Made by a program: the position numbers and the translations under genes. Below are positions 36,393-47,000 of a stretch of 64,000 bases of DNA, one piece after another. The stretch comes from Cyanidium caldarium. Its lineage: Eukaryota > Rhodophyta > Bangiophyceae > Cyanidiales > Cyanidiaceae. The notes below the pieces were generated by a model that saw nothing but the letters and a program-made list of their open reading frames with translations, was not told the origin of the DNA and searched no databases. The stretch spans positions 186,001 to 250,000 of the forward strand of contig JANCYW010000011.1 in NCBI GenBank assembly GCA_026184775.1, in the 5' to 3' direction. Within the stretch, counting starts at the first letter, position 1. Every line of letters begins with the position of its first letter.

Positions 36393-38072
36393 ATGTTGGC
36401 TTTCAGCTTTCGTTGTTCTTGGAGGGGCGCTGGCAGCCGCCGGAACATCCCCTGCCGATCGCCCATCGACGTACCGCCCGACCGGATCCATCGAACGCGC
36501 CCTCTGGTCACCGCGGCGAAAAGACCAAACAGTCTCCTCATTCCGAACCTTTACGGGCACCTGGATGCGGCGCCCAGCTCGCCCCAGCCCGCATCTGCTG
36601 CCTCGATCCCCTCCTCATCGCCGTCCGCGGCGTTGTTGCGCGTGGCCATGATCGGCTCGGGGTATGTCGGGCTGGTGTCGGGAGCGTGTTTCGCCAGTTT
36701 CGCCAATTGCACGGTCACTTGTGTGGACAGTGACGCGGACAAGATTGCAAAGCTGCACGCTGGCCAGCTGCCGATATTCGAGGCCGGCCTAGACGCGGTG
36801 GTGCGCGACAACGTGGCCGCCGAGCGGCTGCACTTTTCCACCGACTTGCCCAGCGCCGTGCGCAACGCCGACGTGGTGTTCATTGCCGTCGGGACACCGT
36901 CCCGACGCGGTGACGGCCACGCGGACCTGTCGTACGTGTTCCGCGCCTCCGAGGAGATTGGACGCAATTTGCGCGCGCCCGGCTACACGGTCATCGTGAA
37001 CAAATCGACGGTGCCGGTGGGCACGGCGCGCCGCGTGCGCGAGCTGGTGTCCATGACCGCGCCGCCCGGTGCCGCGTTCGATGTGGTGTCCAATCCGGAG
37101 TTTCTGCGTCAGGGCTCCGCCGTGCACGATTTCATGATACCGGAGCGCGTGGTGATCGGGGTGCGGCGAGCACGCCCGGCCACCCAGACAGTCCCCGCCG
37201 GCGATGGGGACACCGCCGACACGGACCGCGCGGTGGGCGTGATGCGCGCATTGTATGCCCCGCTGGAACGACAGCGTGGCGTGCCGGTGCTGGTGACCAG
37301 CGTGGAGGAGGCCGAAATGATCAAATACGCCGCCAACGCCTTTCTGGCCACCAAGCTGGCGTTCGTCAACGAGATGGCCGACCTGTGCGAGGCCGCGCAC
37401 GCCGACGTCTCGATGGTGGCCCGGGCGATGGGACTGGATGCCCGCATTGGCATGCAGTACCTGCAGGCGGGGCCCGGGTTTGGCGGCTCGTGCCTGCCGA
37501 AAGACACGCGCGCCCTGGCTCGCATCGCGCAGGAGCTGTCGCGTCCGTCGCGCCTGGTGGAGACGGTCATCGAGGGCAACGAGGTGCGCAAGCGGCGTGT
37601 CGCCCAGCGCATCGCCTTGGCGGCGCTGGACGGCGATCAAGACATGATCCGGGTGTATGGCAAACGCATCGGCGTGCTCGGGCTCACCTTCAAGGCGCAC
37701 ACCGACGACGTTCGCGACTCGCCGGCGGTGTTTATCGTGCAGGAGTTGCTGGAGCTCGGAGCGCGGGTGTACGCATACGATCCGCAGGCCCGACCGGAGG
37801 ATGTGCGCGCCCAGCTGGGCGACTCCATCGTGCTGGTGTCCAGTGTGCCGGAAGCGGCGCGCGATGCCGACGTGCTGGCGGTGTTGACCGAGTGGCCGGA
37901 GTTTGTAGAGGCGTGCACGCAGATGGGTTGGCGGGCGTTGCGGGCGCTGATGCGGCGGGCGGCGCTGTTCGACGCGCGCAACCTGTGGTCGCTAGAGGAG
38001 ATGCAACACAGCGGGTTTACCTATCACTCCATCGGGCGACCGACGGTTATACCGATCGCCGCGCCGGAATAA
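36393..38072 (+). CDS. UDP-glucose 6-dehydrogenase, bacterial-type, with N-terminal extension
   Basis: This enzyme oxidises UDP-glucose to UDP-glucuronate for cell-wall and matrix polysaccharides. The NAD motif MIGSGYVGLVSGACFA starts near residue 85. NKSTVPVGTA and the hexapeptide region EAEMIKYAANAF follow. GFGGSCLPKD carries the catalytic Cys at about residue 367, and GLTFKAHTDDVRDSP begins the UDP-binding domain. The core is closer to bacterial Ugd than to the plant/animal form. From 36393 the protein has 559 residues, of which about 85 precede the core and are rich in Arg, Pro and Ser. An internal Met at 36648 would give a bare 474-residue enzyme. Which start is used is unclear. AATAAA overlaps the stop. 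Confidence 0.9.
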   Translation: MLAFSFRCSWRGAGSRRNIPCRSPIDVPPDRIHRTRPLVTAAKRPNSLLIPNLYGHLDAAPSSPQPASAASIPSSSPSAALLRVAMIGSGYVGLVSGACFASFANCTVTCVDSDADKIAKLHAGQLPIFEAGLDAVVRDNVAAERLHFSTDLPSAVRNADVVFIAVGTPSRRGDGHADLSYVFRASEEIGRNLRAPGYTVIVNKSTVPVGTARRVRELVSMTAPPGAAFDVVSNPEFLRQGSAVHDFMIPERVVIGVRRARPATQTVPAGDGDTADTDRAVGVMRALYAPLERQRGVPVLVTSVEEAEMIKYAANAFLATKLAFVNEMADLCEAAHADVSMVARAMGLDARIGMQYLQAGPGFGGSCLPKDTRALARIAQELSRPSRLVETVIEGNEVRKRRVAQRIALAALDGDQDMIRVYGKRIGVLGLTFKAHTDDVRDSPAVFIVQELLELGARVYAYDPQARPEDVRAQLGDSIVLVSSVPEAARDADVLAVLTEWPEFVEACTQMGWRALRALMRRAALFDARNLWSLEEMQHSGFTYHSIGRPTVIPIAAPE

Positions 38073-38214
38073 ACAAGGCGGTGGTAAATGACGGGGATGG
38101 AGTGTCGCCGAGAACTACTGCTTCCGATCCTTCACCAAATTCGACACTCTGCCCTTGAAAGCATTCCCCTCCCTCACGAACGTTTGCCTCGTTCTCTCGG
38201 TCGCTCTCCCTCCC

Positions 38215-38784
38215 TCACGGTATACCGCTGTTGCGCCGCAGGTTCGCCAGGCGGATGCGCCGTGCTGACAGCTCCCGCGACCGCTTACGCCGCTCCGTAG
38301 TGGTCTCGAAAAACTGCCGGCGTTTCGCCTCCTGCAACACGCCCGATTTGATCATCTCGCGTTTGAAGCGGCGGATGATGCTCTCCGGCGGCTCGCCGGG
38401 GTTGGCCGTCACCGTCAAGTTGGGCGTCTTCAGCTGCAGCGAGCACACCCCCGGGGCAGGGCGCCGGGACACGTCAGTCGAAGGAGTGAGTACCGGACGT
38501 CCCCAGAACGTGCCCACGAGCGAGACAAACGCCGGGCACTGCATGGTTCGGGGGGAAGTGAGGCTCGCGGGTGGGGTGTCCAGTGTAGCCGGGAGTCGGA
38601 CGAGACGAGACGGGACGGGCGGCAGCGCCGCAGTGGGATCGAGGCACCGACGCAAGTCGATTCGGATGTTTGCGGAAGCGAATGGAATCAAAGGGGAGGT
38701 TTCCGGCAGGAACGAAAGTCTGGTAACGCGCCGTACGGCGGTAATGGAGTGGTCGAGTTGCGAAAGGGAGCGAATGGAGGCCAT
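38215..38784 (-). CDS. Organellar ribosomal protein bS21
   Basis: This is a 189-residue precursor whose last 70 residues are a bS21 protein. LTVTANPGEPPESIIRRFKREM is followed by the basic helix KSGVLQEAKRRQFFETTTERRKR and a basic tail. bS21 sits on the small-subunit platform near the 3' end of 16S-type rRNA. The preceding 115 residues are Arg/Ser/Pro/Thr-rich and almost free of acidic residues, consistent with a plastid or mitochondrial targeting region; the compartment cannot be told. An upstream in-frame ATG at 38856 would add 24 residues. The gene converges on UGDH with a 142-bp gap. Confidence 0.82.
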   Translation of the reverse strand: MASIRSLSQLDHSITAVRRVTRLSFLPETSPLIPFASANIRIDLRRCLDPTAALPPVPSRLVRLPATLDTPPASLTSPRTMQCPAFVSLVGTFWGRPVLTPSTDVSRRPAPGVCSLQLKTPNLTVTANPGEPPESIIRRFKREMIKSGVLQEAKRRQFFETTTERRKRSRELSARRIRLANLRRNSGIP

Positions 38785-39076
38785 GGTGAGCAGGGGTGCT
38801 GTGTGGCCGTTTGCGGAGAAGTTGGATGGGTGACGAGTGACATAAAGCCGCTGCATCGCCTGTCATTCCGCAACCGCTCCCTGCACCGCTCTCTCACGAG
38901 CGTATACACCTCCTACGCGCTCCGCTTCTCAACGTCATCCCCTTGCCGCTCGTCCGCTTCTCAGCTGAAGCGACAGCGCTCGAGCGAGTCGTTTGCGCGC
39001 GAAACTGATTTCAATTTTGCCTGCGACGTTCTGCAGGGCTTGCGCCGGACGACCGCATTCCGCCCATCTCCCGCTC

Positions 39077-40957
39077 ATGTCCGACTCCAAGCCCATATCA
39101 GTGAAAGATCGCTTGGCATACTTTCTGCGGCGCGAGCACGAAGCCAATGGAGCGGACCGCCTGCCGGAGAGCAGGGCGGACAGATCCGACGGGGCGGATG
39201 AAGTCCCACCAACGCGGGGAGCGCCCCGCAGCTGGCTCGGTTGGCGCCGGCCGGCCGACGACACCTCCAAATCCTCAGTGAATGACTCCGGCACGGATAC
39301 ACAGAGGTCACTGTTGGCGGATCGCCGCAGTGGCGCCTCGAGGATGCAGCGAGTGCCGCCGAAGATGGCCCTGCCGCCCACGCCGCCATCGGTGCCAGCC
39401 ACGCCCCTGCAAGAACACAACGCCGGCGCGACGGCTTCGCCCCGCCGTCAGCAGGACAAGCGCCGATCCGGTAGACGAGCTTCCATCATCCGCACGCCGG
39501 TGCCGCAGACGCCCCGGTCGGGCTCGCCGACCGATATCGCCACGTCGCGCCGCTCCCCGACATCGCCCACGGCGCCCGCCGTTCATCGCCCGCCCACCTC
39601 CCTGCCTTCTCGCCGCGTCCTCTGCGTGCTGTGCGACGACGTCGAGGACACCGAATTTTTCGTGGCACACGCCGCGCTCACCGTGGCCGGGTACGCGGTG
39701 GACGTGTCCTCGCCATCGGCACCGCGCGCCCACTCGGTGGTGCGTTCGGTGATCCGCGTCACCGACAGCACCTCGTGCGAGGCCATCCTGCGCGCCGCCG
39801 ACCTCGACGGCCACCGCATCGTCACCAACGTGGACTTCGCGGCGACCGCGGCGGCCATTGACGACGCTGCCGACTGCTACGAGGCGCTGCTGCTGCCCGG
39901 CGGTCGCCTGAGCACCGCCAACACGCTGAGCATCGCCCATCCGGCGCTGCTCTCCCTGATCCGCATGTTCCACGCCCGCGGCCGCCTCATTGCGGCGGTG
40001 TCCACCGCGCCGGTGCTGCTGTCGGCGGCCGGAGTGACCACCGCCGGCCAGGCCGGTATCTCTCTCACCGCGCACCCGCTACTCAAGTACGACATCTACC
40101 CGCCGTCGGCCTATCTGCCGCAACCGCACACAGACGAGACCGCCGCCAAGCAGCGCAGCGACGCATCGGCCGCGGTGGCCGTGGCCGATGGCAACGTGGT
40201 GACGGCGGCGTGCTGGCAGGGCCATCCGCAGTACCTCTCGCAGGTGTTGTTTATGCTGGGCGCCACCGTGTCCGGCAACGATCTGCGCGTGCTGGTGCTG
40301 ACCGACACCGGCTGCGAGGTGACCGAGATCCTCACCTGCGTACAAGTGCTACAGACGCTGGGGTTGACGGTGGATGTGGCGTTGCCGCCGCCGCCGCCAC
40401 GCACCGAGGCAGCAGATGCCGACCCGCGCTCCGGCCGTCGACGGTTCTTCACGGTGGTGCGCGAGTTCGAGGCGCTGACCGCGGCATCCGCATCCTCCAC
40501 GGCGGCCACGCGGCTGCCGCTGACCGGGCACGAGAAACCGTCGCGCTCGTTCGAGGCCAGCGTGGCCGACGTGACCACCGTATCGCCGTTCGATTACGAC
40601 GGCATCATCATTACGGGCGGCTCGGCGGCGTTGCGCCTGCGGGCCGACCCGCGCGTGCTTACATGGCTCGCCAAGCCGCTGCTGGCGGTGTCGGCCGGGG
40701 AACCGCGCGTGGTGTTGGGCACCATCGGCGAGGGCGCGCAGGTGCTGCTGGCGGCCACCGTGGCCGCCGGGTGTAACACGGTGCGCGAGGTGACCGGCTA
40801 TCCGGCGTACGTGCCGCCGGGCAGCGGATTCGTGCAGCCGCAGTCGCCGCTCGATGTGCATCAGGACGGCCACGTGGTGTCGTGTGCCTCGTGGCTGGCG
40901 GTGCCGCCATTCCTGCGCACGTTTCTCACCGCCATGGGCTGTGCGGTGAATTCTTAA
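39077..40957 (+). CDS. Tandem DJ-1/PfpI-like protein lacking both nucleophilic cysteines
   Basis: This 626-residue protein has a disordered, basic Ser/Pro-rich N-terminal region (1-175) and then two DJ-1/PfpI-like domains. Domain 1 (about 178-395) has LCVLCDDVEDTEFFVAHAAL, YEALLLPGGR and the elbow IAAVSTAPVLL. Domain 2 (about 398-626) has RVLVLTDTGCEVTEI, YDGIIITGGSAAL and the elbow VLGTIGEGAQVL. The tandem layout resembles plant DJ-1d-type proteins. In those the elbow is SICHGQ, with the catalytic Cys. Here both elbows lack Cys (S-T-A and I-G-E), while the upstream acidic residues remain. The glyoxalase/deglycase-type activity reported for the family is therefore unlikely; a binding or sensing role is inferred. 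Confidence 0.75.
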   Translation: MSDSKPISVKDRLAYFLRREHEANGADRLPESRADRSDGADEVPPTRGAPRSWLGWRRPADDTSKSSVNDSGTDTQRSLLADRRSGASRMQRVPPKMALPPTPPSVPATPLQEHNAGATASPRRQQDKRRSGRRASIIRTPVPQTPRSGSPTDIATSRRSPTSPTAPAVHRPPTSLPSRRVLCVLCDDVEDTEFFVAHAALTVAGYAVDVSSPSAPRAHSVVRSVIRVTDSTSCEAILRAADLDGHRIVTNVDFAATAAAIDDAADCYEALLLPGGRLSTANTLSIAHPALLSLIRMFHARGRLIAAVSTAPVLLSAAGVTTAGQAGISLTAHPLLKYDIYPPSAYLPQPHTDETAAKQRSDASAAVAVADGNVVTAACWQGHPQYLSQVLFMLGATVSGNDLRVLVLTDTGCEVTEILTCVQVLQTLGLTVDVALPPPPPRTEAADADPRSGRRRFFTVVREFEALTAASASSTAATRLPLTGHEKPSRSFEASVADVTTVSPFDYDGIIITGGSAALRLRADPRVLTWLAKPLLAVSAGEPRVVLGTIGEGAQVLLAATVAAGCNTVREVTGYPAYVPPGSGFVQPQSPLDVHQDGHVVSCASWLAVPPFLRTFLTAMGCAVNS

Positions 40958-40993
40958 AGGCGAATGGAAGAGGTAACCCACTGGCGGCCGCTT

Positions 40994-42982
40994 TCACAAA
41001 GGCGCATGATGTCGGGTGACGGTCTCGCGCTTCACCGCCTGTCGCTTCCGTTGGCGCAACGGTGGTGACGAGTTCGGAGACGTACGCCCATCGCCACCGA
41101 TCACGTCGTGAACGTCGTGTGCTTCGCCTCTCGCCGCCTCTCCCGATGCATGGAGCGCGCGCCTTCCCGAGTCGTCTTCACTATCGGCGTCGGTCGACCC
41201 GCCCACGCTCCCGTCGTCCGCATCCTCACCGCCCGACCGACCCCGCCGTGCCACCTCCCCCGATACCACGTGTCCAGCTCCCCTGCCCATACCAAGCCGC
41301 TCCGCCGCCTCCTCCCGTTGTCGCATCGCTCGGGCGGCCAGTTGCTCGTGATATGACAGGCGTGCCAGTTTGCCCATCGTCACCGGATCCACATTCTCCA
41401 CGTCGGTGCTGGACCGCGCCACCAGCGTGCACACCTCCTCGATACGCTGCTGCACGTACTCCTGAATGGCGCGCGGCTCGCTCTTGAGCACAAACCGCTC
41501 CAGTGCCTCTTCGAGCTCGCGCTCGGTCAGCACCTCCAACTGAATCGGGTGCTGGCGCAGCAGCGCCGACAGCAGGTCGGGCACGGTCACTGGCGGTTCG
41601 GTCTCTTTGGCGGCGCCGCTCGCTTGCCGTTGCTGCGGCTGCTCATCCGCGGCATCCGGGATGACCCCGCGCACCAGCGTTTGGCGCCGGCGGGCCAGCT
41701 GGTGCGGCGACCAACAGCTCAGCGGGCGACCCGCTCGCCGCTGGAATAGCAGGATGTCCTTGTTGTTGGCCACCTGTCCGATAAATATCCGCCCGAAACG
41801 CGCCGGGCTCAACGTCGGATACCCGCCCGAGTGATCCACCCGCAGACGTATCAGCGGCAGCCGCAGCCGCGAAGGCAGTACGCGCTCGCCCAGGCGCCGG
41901 TGTCGCTCATCGAACTCCGCGTTCAGCTGCTGCACCAGCTCGGTCACCCGCGCGGCCAGATAGCGCTCCACCGCCGCGGCATCGTCGATGGGCAACTCGG
42001 GCACCTCCCGCAGTGCCAGACTCTCAAAGTGAAACGGCCGCACCGTCTGCAGCCGGATCGGTGTCCAGCGCCAACGGCGGCCGCAGACCTCCAGGAGGCC
42101 GACGTGCTTCGGCCGCGCCTCCCCATCGATGAGCGATGTGGCCACCGTGGAGCCCGGCTGGGTGACCGCCGGCTGGCTGCCTTCGAGTTGGATGCGGCAG
42201 GGATGTTCGTGTCCCCAAACCACCAGGTCCATCCACTCCGGTATGCCGTCACGATGGATGGCTTTGGCGTATCCGCGGCGCTCTCGGTTCTGGTGCAGCA
42301 CGAACAGCCGCAGGCAATCGCCGTCGAGAGCATCGGTCGACGGCGGCGGTTCTTCAAACACCACCCGCTTCTCGATGTGCCAGGTGGCGTATAGGCGCTC
42401 ATCGCGCACATTGCCCAGCCCGTACAACGCCAGACGGGTGCGGCCTTTCTGCAGCATCACCGGACGTATGTGAATGTCGTCGTTGTCGGTGGCCACGCCA
42501 AAATAGTTCACATACTTGGACACCTGCAGCAGGTCCAGCGCCGACAGATGCGCCCGCGAACTGGACGTCGGGTCGTCGTGGTTGCCGTGGATGCAGAATA
42601 TCGGCAGAGCGACACCCAACTCGGCATCCAGAAAGTTGACGCCCTGCTCGTTGTGCATCAGCGCCGCCGACGCCTCGTCGACGTGCAGACGACAGCCGCA
42701 GCCGCCGTCGCTGAATACCGCATCCCGCAACAGACACATCGTGCGGTACAGACACTCCCGCGACGGTTTGTTTTCGTGAAACAGGTCCCCGCCCAACAAC
42801 AGCATATCCGCCCGATGCCCTTGTGCTAAACGCAACACCTCGGCAAACGTGTGGAAAGTGTCATTCCCGCGCACCCCGTCCCGCTCCTCGTACCCCAAGT
42901 GGTTGTCGGTGGACACCACGATGCGGAGGGTATCTGCAGGATCGGCGGGGTGATCGCGCAACGGCTCTTTCGTCTCCTCCAT
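40994..42982 (-). CDS. MRE11: MRE11 double-strand break repair nuclease
   Basis: This 662-residue protein is the nuclease of the MRE11-RAD50-NBS1 complex. The calcineurin-like phosphodiesterase motifs are all present. DNHLGY lies near residue 27, GGDLFHENKPS near 70, GNHDDP near 135, LHQNR near 225 and VWGHEHPC near 253. The capping domain and a helical RAD50-binding region follow, and a low-complexity acidic and basic tail (about 570-662) ends in KR-rich sequence. All metal ligands are kept, so it should be active in DNA end resection, checkpoint signalling and meiosis. The start at 42982 lies 16 residues before the first motif, as in other MRE11 proteins. The 3' end is 36 bp from the convergent DJ-1-like gene. 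Confidence 0.95.
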   Translation of the reverse strand: MEETKEPLRDHPADPADTLRIVVSTDNHLGYEERDGVRGNDTFHTFAEVLRLAQGHRADMLLLGGDLFHENKPSRECLYRTMCLLRDAVFSDGGCGCRLHVDEASAALMHNEQGVNFLDAELGVALPIFCIHGNHDDPTSSSRAHLSALDLLQVSKYVNYFGVATDNDDIHIRPVMLQKGRTRLALYGLGNVRDERLYATWHIEKRVVFEEPPPSTDALDGDCLRLFVLHQNRERRGYAKAIHRDGIPEWMDLVVWGHEHPCRIQLEGSQPAVTQPGSTVATSLIDGEARPKHVGLLEVCGRRWRWTPIRLQTVRPFHFESLALREVPELPIDDAAAVERYLAARVTELVQQLNAEFDERHRRLGERVLPSRLRLPLIRLRVDHSGGYPTLSPARFGRIFIGQVANNKDILLFQRRAGRPLSCWSPHQLARRRQTLVRGVIPDAADEQPQQRQASGAAKETEPPVTVPDLLSALLRQHPIQLEVLTERELEEALERFVLKSEPRAIQEYVQQRIEEVCTLVARSSTDVENVDPVTMGKLARLSYHEQLAARAMRQREEAAERLGMGRGAGHVVSGEVARRGRSGGEDADDGSVGGSTDADSEDDSGRRALHASGEAARGEAHDVHDVIGGDGRTSPNSSPPLRQRKRQAVKRETVTRHHAPL

Positions 42983-43238
42983 AATGTGCTCCAAAGATTT
43001 CCGTGTAGCGTTGTTCCCCCACTGTGTCCTCACGAGACGTCTCCTCGCTTTTTCACAATAACGGACCCTGCGGCATTTTCCACCTCTTGGCGTTCTCCGT
43101 CCAGTGTCTCCTGCGCGCCGCGCCTCGCATCGATTTCGCGCCAAGGCGATCGACGACGACGGCGGCGGCGGCGGCAGTGCCTTTCTCGGCACTGTGGTTC
43201 TCGCCGTCGGTGCACACCGCTGCGCGCACGACCACCTC

Positions 43239-43973
43239 ATGGCGTTCCTGAAGTGCCCGTGGCAGGGACGGAGAACCATACAACGACACCGCAGGAACCA
43301 TTCTGTGTGGAGCGTGTCGGCCGATATGCGCGAATACGAAAAGTTCTACGAGTCGCAGGTGCGGCAGTGGGAGGAGCACCCGTGCGAGCCGGGCTACGCG
43401 CTGGGGAAGCGCATAGGCCCGGAGCAGGTACCGTTGCGGACGCCGGCACCGCGACGTATCGATCACCTTGCCAATTCGGTGGGGGTGGCGGTGCGATACC
43501 GTCGTAGACCGTACTACGCGCAGAGCAATCCGTGGGGCGACGTCGGCCTGGCGCAGTACCGCAACTTGCGCGACGTGCTGCGGCCAGGAGAGCGACCCGC
43601 GTGGCTGGAGGACAAAACCGGCGGCTGGTTTGACGGCAAGGACGAGATCAACGAGCGTATGTGGGAGAAGCGGTCCAGGCGGCGATGGTACGAGATGGAC
43701 GCTTCCGGTGGCCTGCACCCGGCGGATTTGCCCACCGACGTGAACCTGTACGATATCCTGCGCGTGTCGCACCGCGCCAGCACGGCAGACATTCGCAGCG
43801 CCTTTCGCCGCCAAGCCAAGCTGTACCATCCGGATACGGCCGTCCACAATGCCCACGGCGCCTCCGACCCGGAGTGTGTGTTGCGCTTCCTCACGGTGCA
43901 GGCGGCGTGGGAGATCCTCTCTGATCCGGTGTTGCGAGCGCGGTACGACGAGCAGATGGGCTTTCGAGAATAG
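43239..43973 (+). CDS. J-domain protein with C-terminal DnaJ domain
   Basis: This 244-residue protein has its J domain at the C-terminus (about 168-240). LYDILRVSHRASTADIRSAFRRQAKLYHPDTAVHN carries the essential HPD tripeptide, and helix 4 ends SDPVLRARYDEQ. The J domain activates Hsp70 partners. The N-terminal 30 residues are basic and may be a mitochondrial or plastid presequence. Residues 30-165 (YEKFYESQVRQWEEHP..., WEKRSRRRWYEMD) have no domain I recognise. Small J proteins with C-terminal J domains occur in organelles, but the partner is unknown. The gene is divergent from MRE11 (256 bp). Confidence 0.8.
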   Translation: MAFLKCPWQGRRTIQRHRRNHSVWSVSADMREYEKFYESQVRQWEEHPCEPGYALGKRIGPEQVPLRTPAPRRIDHLANSVGVAVRYRRRPYYAQSNPWGDVGLAQYRNLRDVLRPGERPAWLEDKTGGWFDGKDEINERMWEKRSRRRWYEMDASGGLHPADLPTDVNLYDILRVSHRASTADIRSAFRRQAKLYHPDTAVHNAHGASDPECVLRFLTVQAAWEILSDPVLRARYDEQMGFRE

Positions 43974-44087
43974 CGGGTGAGGGAGCGGGTGGAAGGTGTA
44001 GGTGACGGCAGTGTAGCCGAACCGATAAATGGATTGGTGTGGAGATCGTCTCTGTAGGCCGGTCGTCGCCTCCCGTTGACCTGACAT

Positions 44088-47000
44088 TTACACCTCGGTT
44101 GACACGGCTTCCAAGCCGGCGACAACTTGGCGCAGCAGGCGTTGCTGCGAGTTACCCAGCGGCTGGCAGCGTTCCTCGATAAAGCGCGCCACCGACAGCA
44201 GCGCATCGTGCCGCGTGGACGACCGAGCGGCATCGACTCCGTCCGCTGCGGTCATCGGCACCGCGACTTCGCCACCGCCGACGCCGCCCATGTTACACAA
44301 TGCCGCCAACGCCTCCGAGGACAGCGCCGATTGCCACTGCCTCAACGCTGTCGGCTCTTCGATAATCGCCTCGGCGACGCGGCGGAACAGGGCGGTGCAC
44401 GCAAACTGGCAGTCGATGTCGGTGAGGTGGTGGGCTGTCACTGCCGACGCATCGTCCGCCGTCAGCATTTCCGATAACGAATCCCACCGTGCAACGAGCT
44501 CCTGCGCGGCCGCATCCGCCCCCTGCAACACGACGATGTACAGTGCCGCCGCCGGGACCGATATCTCCTCGTCGTCGGCGGCATCACGACGCGCCGCTGC
44601 CGACTCCGGTACCGATAATCCGCGCGACTGCCTTGCTGACCAAGTGCCACCGCGGAATTCCTCGAGCCACAGGTGCGCATTCACTCGCTCAATCAGCGCC
44701 GTGCACCCCAACGCCACCAACAGCTGTCGCAGTCGGCGCGCCGCAGCACACGCTCCAGTGACGCGCCGCCAGTCGTTCACCGAATAACCGCCCGCATGAT
44801 GAGGCGCATGAGACGGCCACCTTGCCGTCTCCATGGTCTCGTCGACTGCCGCACTCAGCTGGACAGCCCGGATATACGCTTCGCCCAGGCGCTCTGCCAA
44901 CTCGGGTTGGCGCGAGAAGCAAATCGATTGGTACACCAATCGGTCCAGCCGCTGCCGCGCTGATGCCCGCGGTGTAACAAAAGTATCGGGCGACCGTTGT
45001 TCGTAGTCAGCCACCCGACAGCGCTGAAGGAATGCCGCCAGCAGCGGTACCAACGCGGAGAGCGTTTCGCGCCGGGCATTCGCGGAGGCATCTCTCGCAG
45101 CGACGTCGCCAGAACGTGCATGACACGACTCATCGCCGTTGTGGCCTGTCGTCCTTGCACGTCCCGGCTGCTTCCAATCATCGGCAAACAGGCCGTGCAA
45201 CAACAAGAACGCCTGCTCGTACACCGGCACATGTGCTGCGTCCCACACGGTGCACACACTACTCAGCGCTGTCGCCGTCGATGTCGCCGCATCGATATCC
45301 TCTTCGACGGGCAGTGCAAAACGCTCCCACTGGGTGGCATCCCCCACGCACCGCTCGAAAAACCAGCGGCTCACCACCTTGAGCTGCTCTTCGGCGCGGC
45401 CACCGACCGCAGCTCGCCCCAACGTCACCTCCATAAGCGCATCCGATACGCCCGGCTCCGCAATCGACGTTCGGTCGGGAGCGTCACGGATGCGCAAGGC
45501 GAACAAGTCGCGAAATTGCCGCCACGGCAACGGCTGCGCCGCGCCATCCCCTATCAACACCTCCCTCATCTCGGCGTATGTATCGGCCAACGCCGCTAGC
45601 GCTTGCCAGCGCAGGACGACCAACAGCCACTGCGCACCTGCCGGTTCGTCGTCGGCCAGGGTGCGCATCGCCCTCCCGGCAGTGCGATAAGCCAGCGCCA
45701 ACAGTCGCCCCATGCTGGTCGCGATCGCCGATAAGGGGGTGGGAGACGCCACCGCGCGCCCCGTCTCTTCCTCCTCCATACATTGTGTCAGAGTGTGCGC
45801 CACTGCAGACGCCCGCGCCCACAAATCCCGGCACGCTATATCGCGAGCCGCCACCGATTCCGCCGCGTCCGTGACCAGCGCCGAGCGGATGGCGTCCGCC
45901 ACCATGCTCTCGTCGGCGCCGCTGCACACGATACTGCGCAACACCTCGGCCGCGTCGGTCGATACGGGCAACGGCGCCACCGCTGCAAGCTCCGTCAACG
46001 GATCCGCCTGTTCGCCCGGCATTCCGTCCGGGGCTTTGGCGGCATCCGCATCGACCGCGGCCGTCTCCAGCAGCGTCCGGCTCAGCACGAACACACTGCC
46101 CGCCGGCGTCACCAACAGGCCGCCAGGCAACAGCATCGATTGCGGCGGTGCCATCGCCACCACCACCGGATGCAACAGGGAGCAGGGATGTGCCGGATTC
46201 CGGCGGGCGCATTCCACGCCACACACCGTGCTCACCGCGAACACCTCCAGACGTCCGTCATCGGTGGCGTACACCGCCAGGTGCGCCTCTGCGCGTTGCG
46301 GCGGCGGCGGCGACTCGTGCACTCGACCGGTCGGGTCCCAATGCCACAGCCAGCTGGTTTGTCGGCGCGATGGCCCTTTGAGCAGCGCCAGCGGCACCGG
46401 CATCGCCGACGACCACTCCAACAGGAACACGTGGCCGGTATGGCCGCTGGCCAGGGCGAACGGTGTCTTCGAATGGAGAGCCGGCGGCGACAGCTCGATG
46501 CGCGTCAAAGACGACGCGTAGGTATCAAACTCCCGTTGTAGACGGCATATCGCCCGATACCCGCCACTGCGTGGGATGGTAGGCGATGCGTGCTGAGGCA
46601 GGTTGTGACCGCTCTCATCCACCGCCGCGACCACCGGCAGCAAGTGCACCACCTTCGACACCAATCGATCTGCGGTCACCGGCATATGTCGATGCGGAGC
46701 GGCCCTCTCATTGCCATCCGGTGCGAACTCAGTCGCCTCCCCCGCGCTTCCTGGCTCTTCCATCCCCGCCTCCGAATATCCGCCACCGAAAAGCAGTCGG
46801 CTCACCGTGGAGATGGCCTTGGTGGCCACCTCGCGCAGCGCTTGGCGTTGCACGTCGCTTCGCGCCCGAATCACCGCCAGCGAGGGCGCGGAAGTGAGCG
46901 CCAGCAGCTGATAAGACGCGCCACCAGCATCGGTGAGCGACTCCAACGCATCGACGGGATCGCCGCCCGCGGGCCAGCAACGCAATAGCGCATCGCAAAC

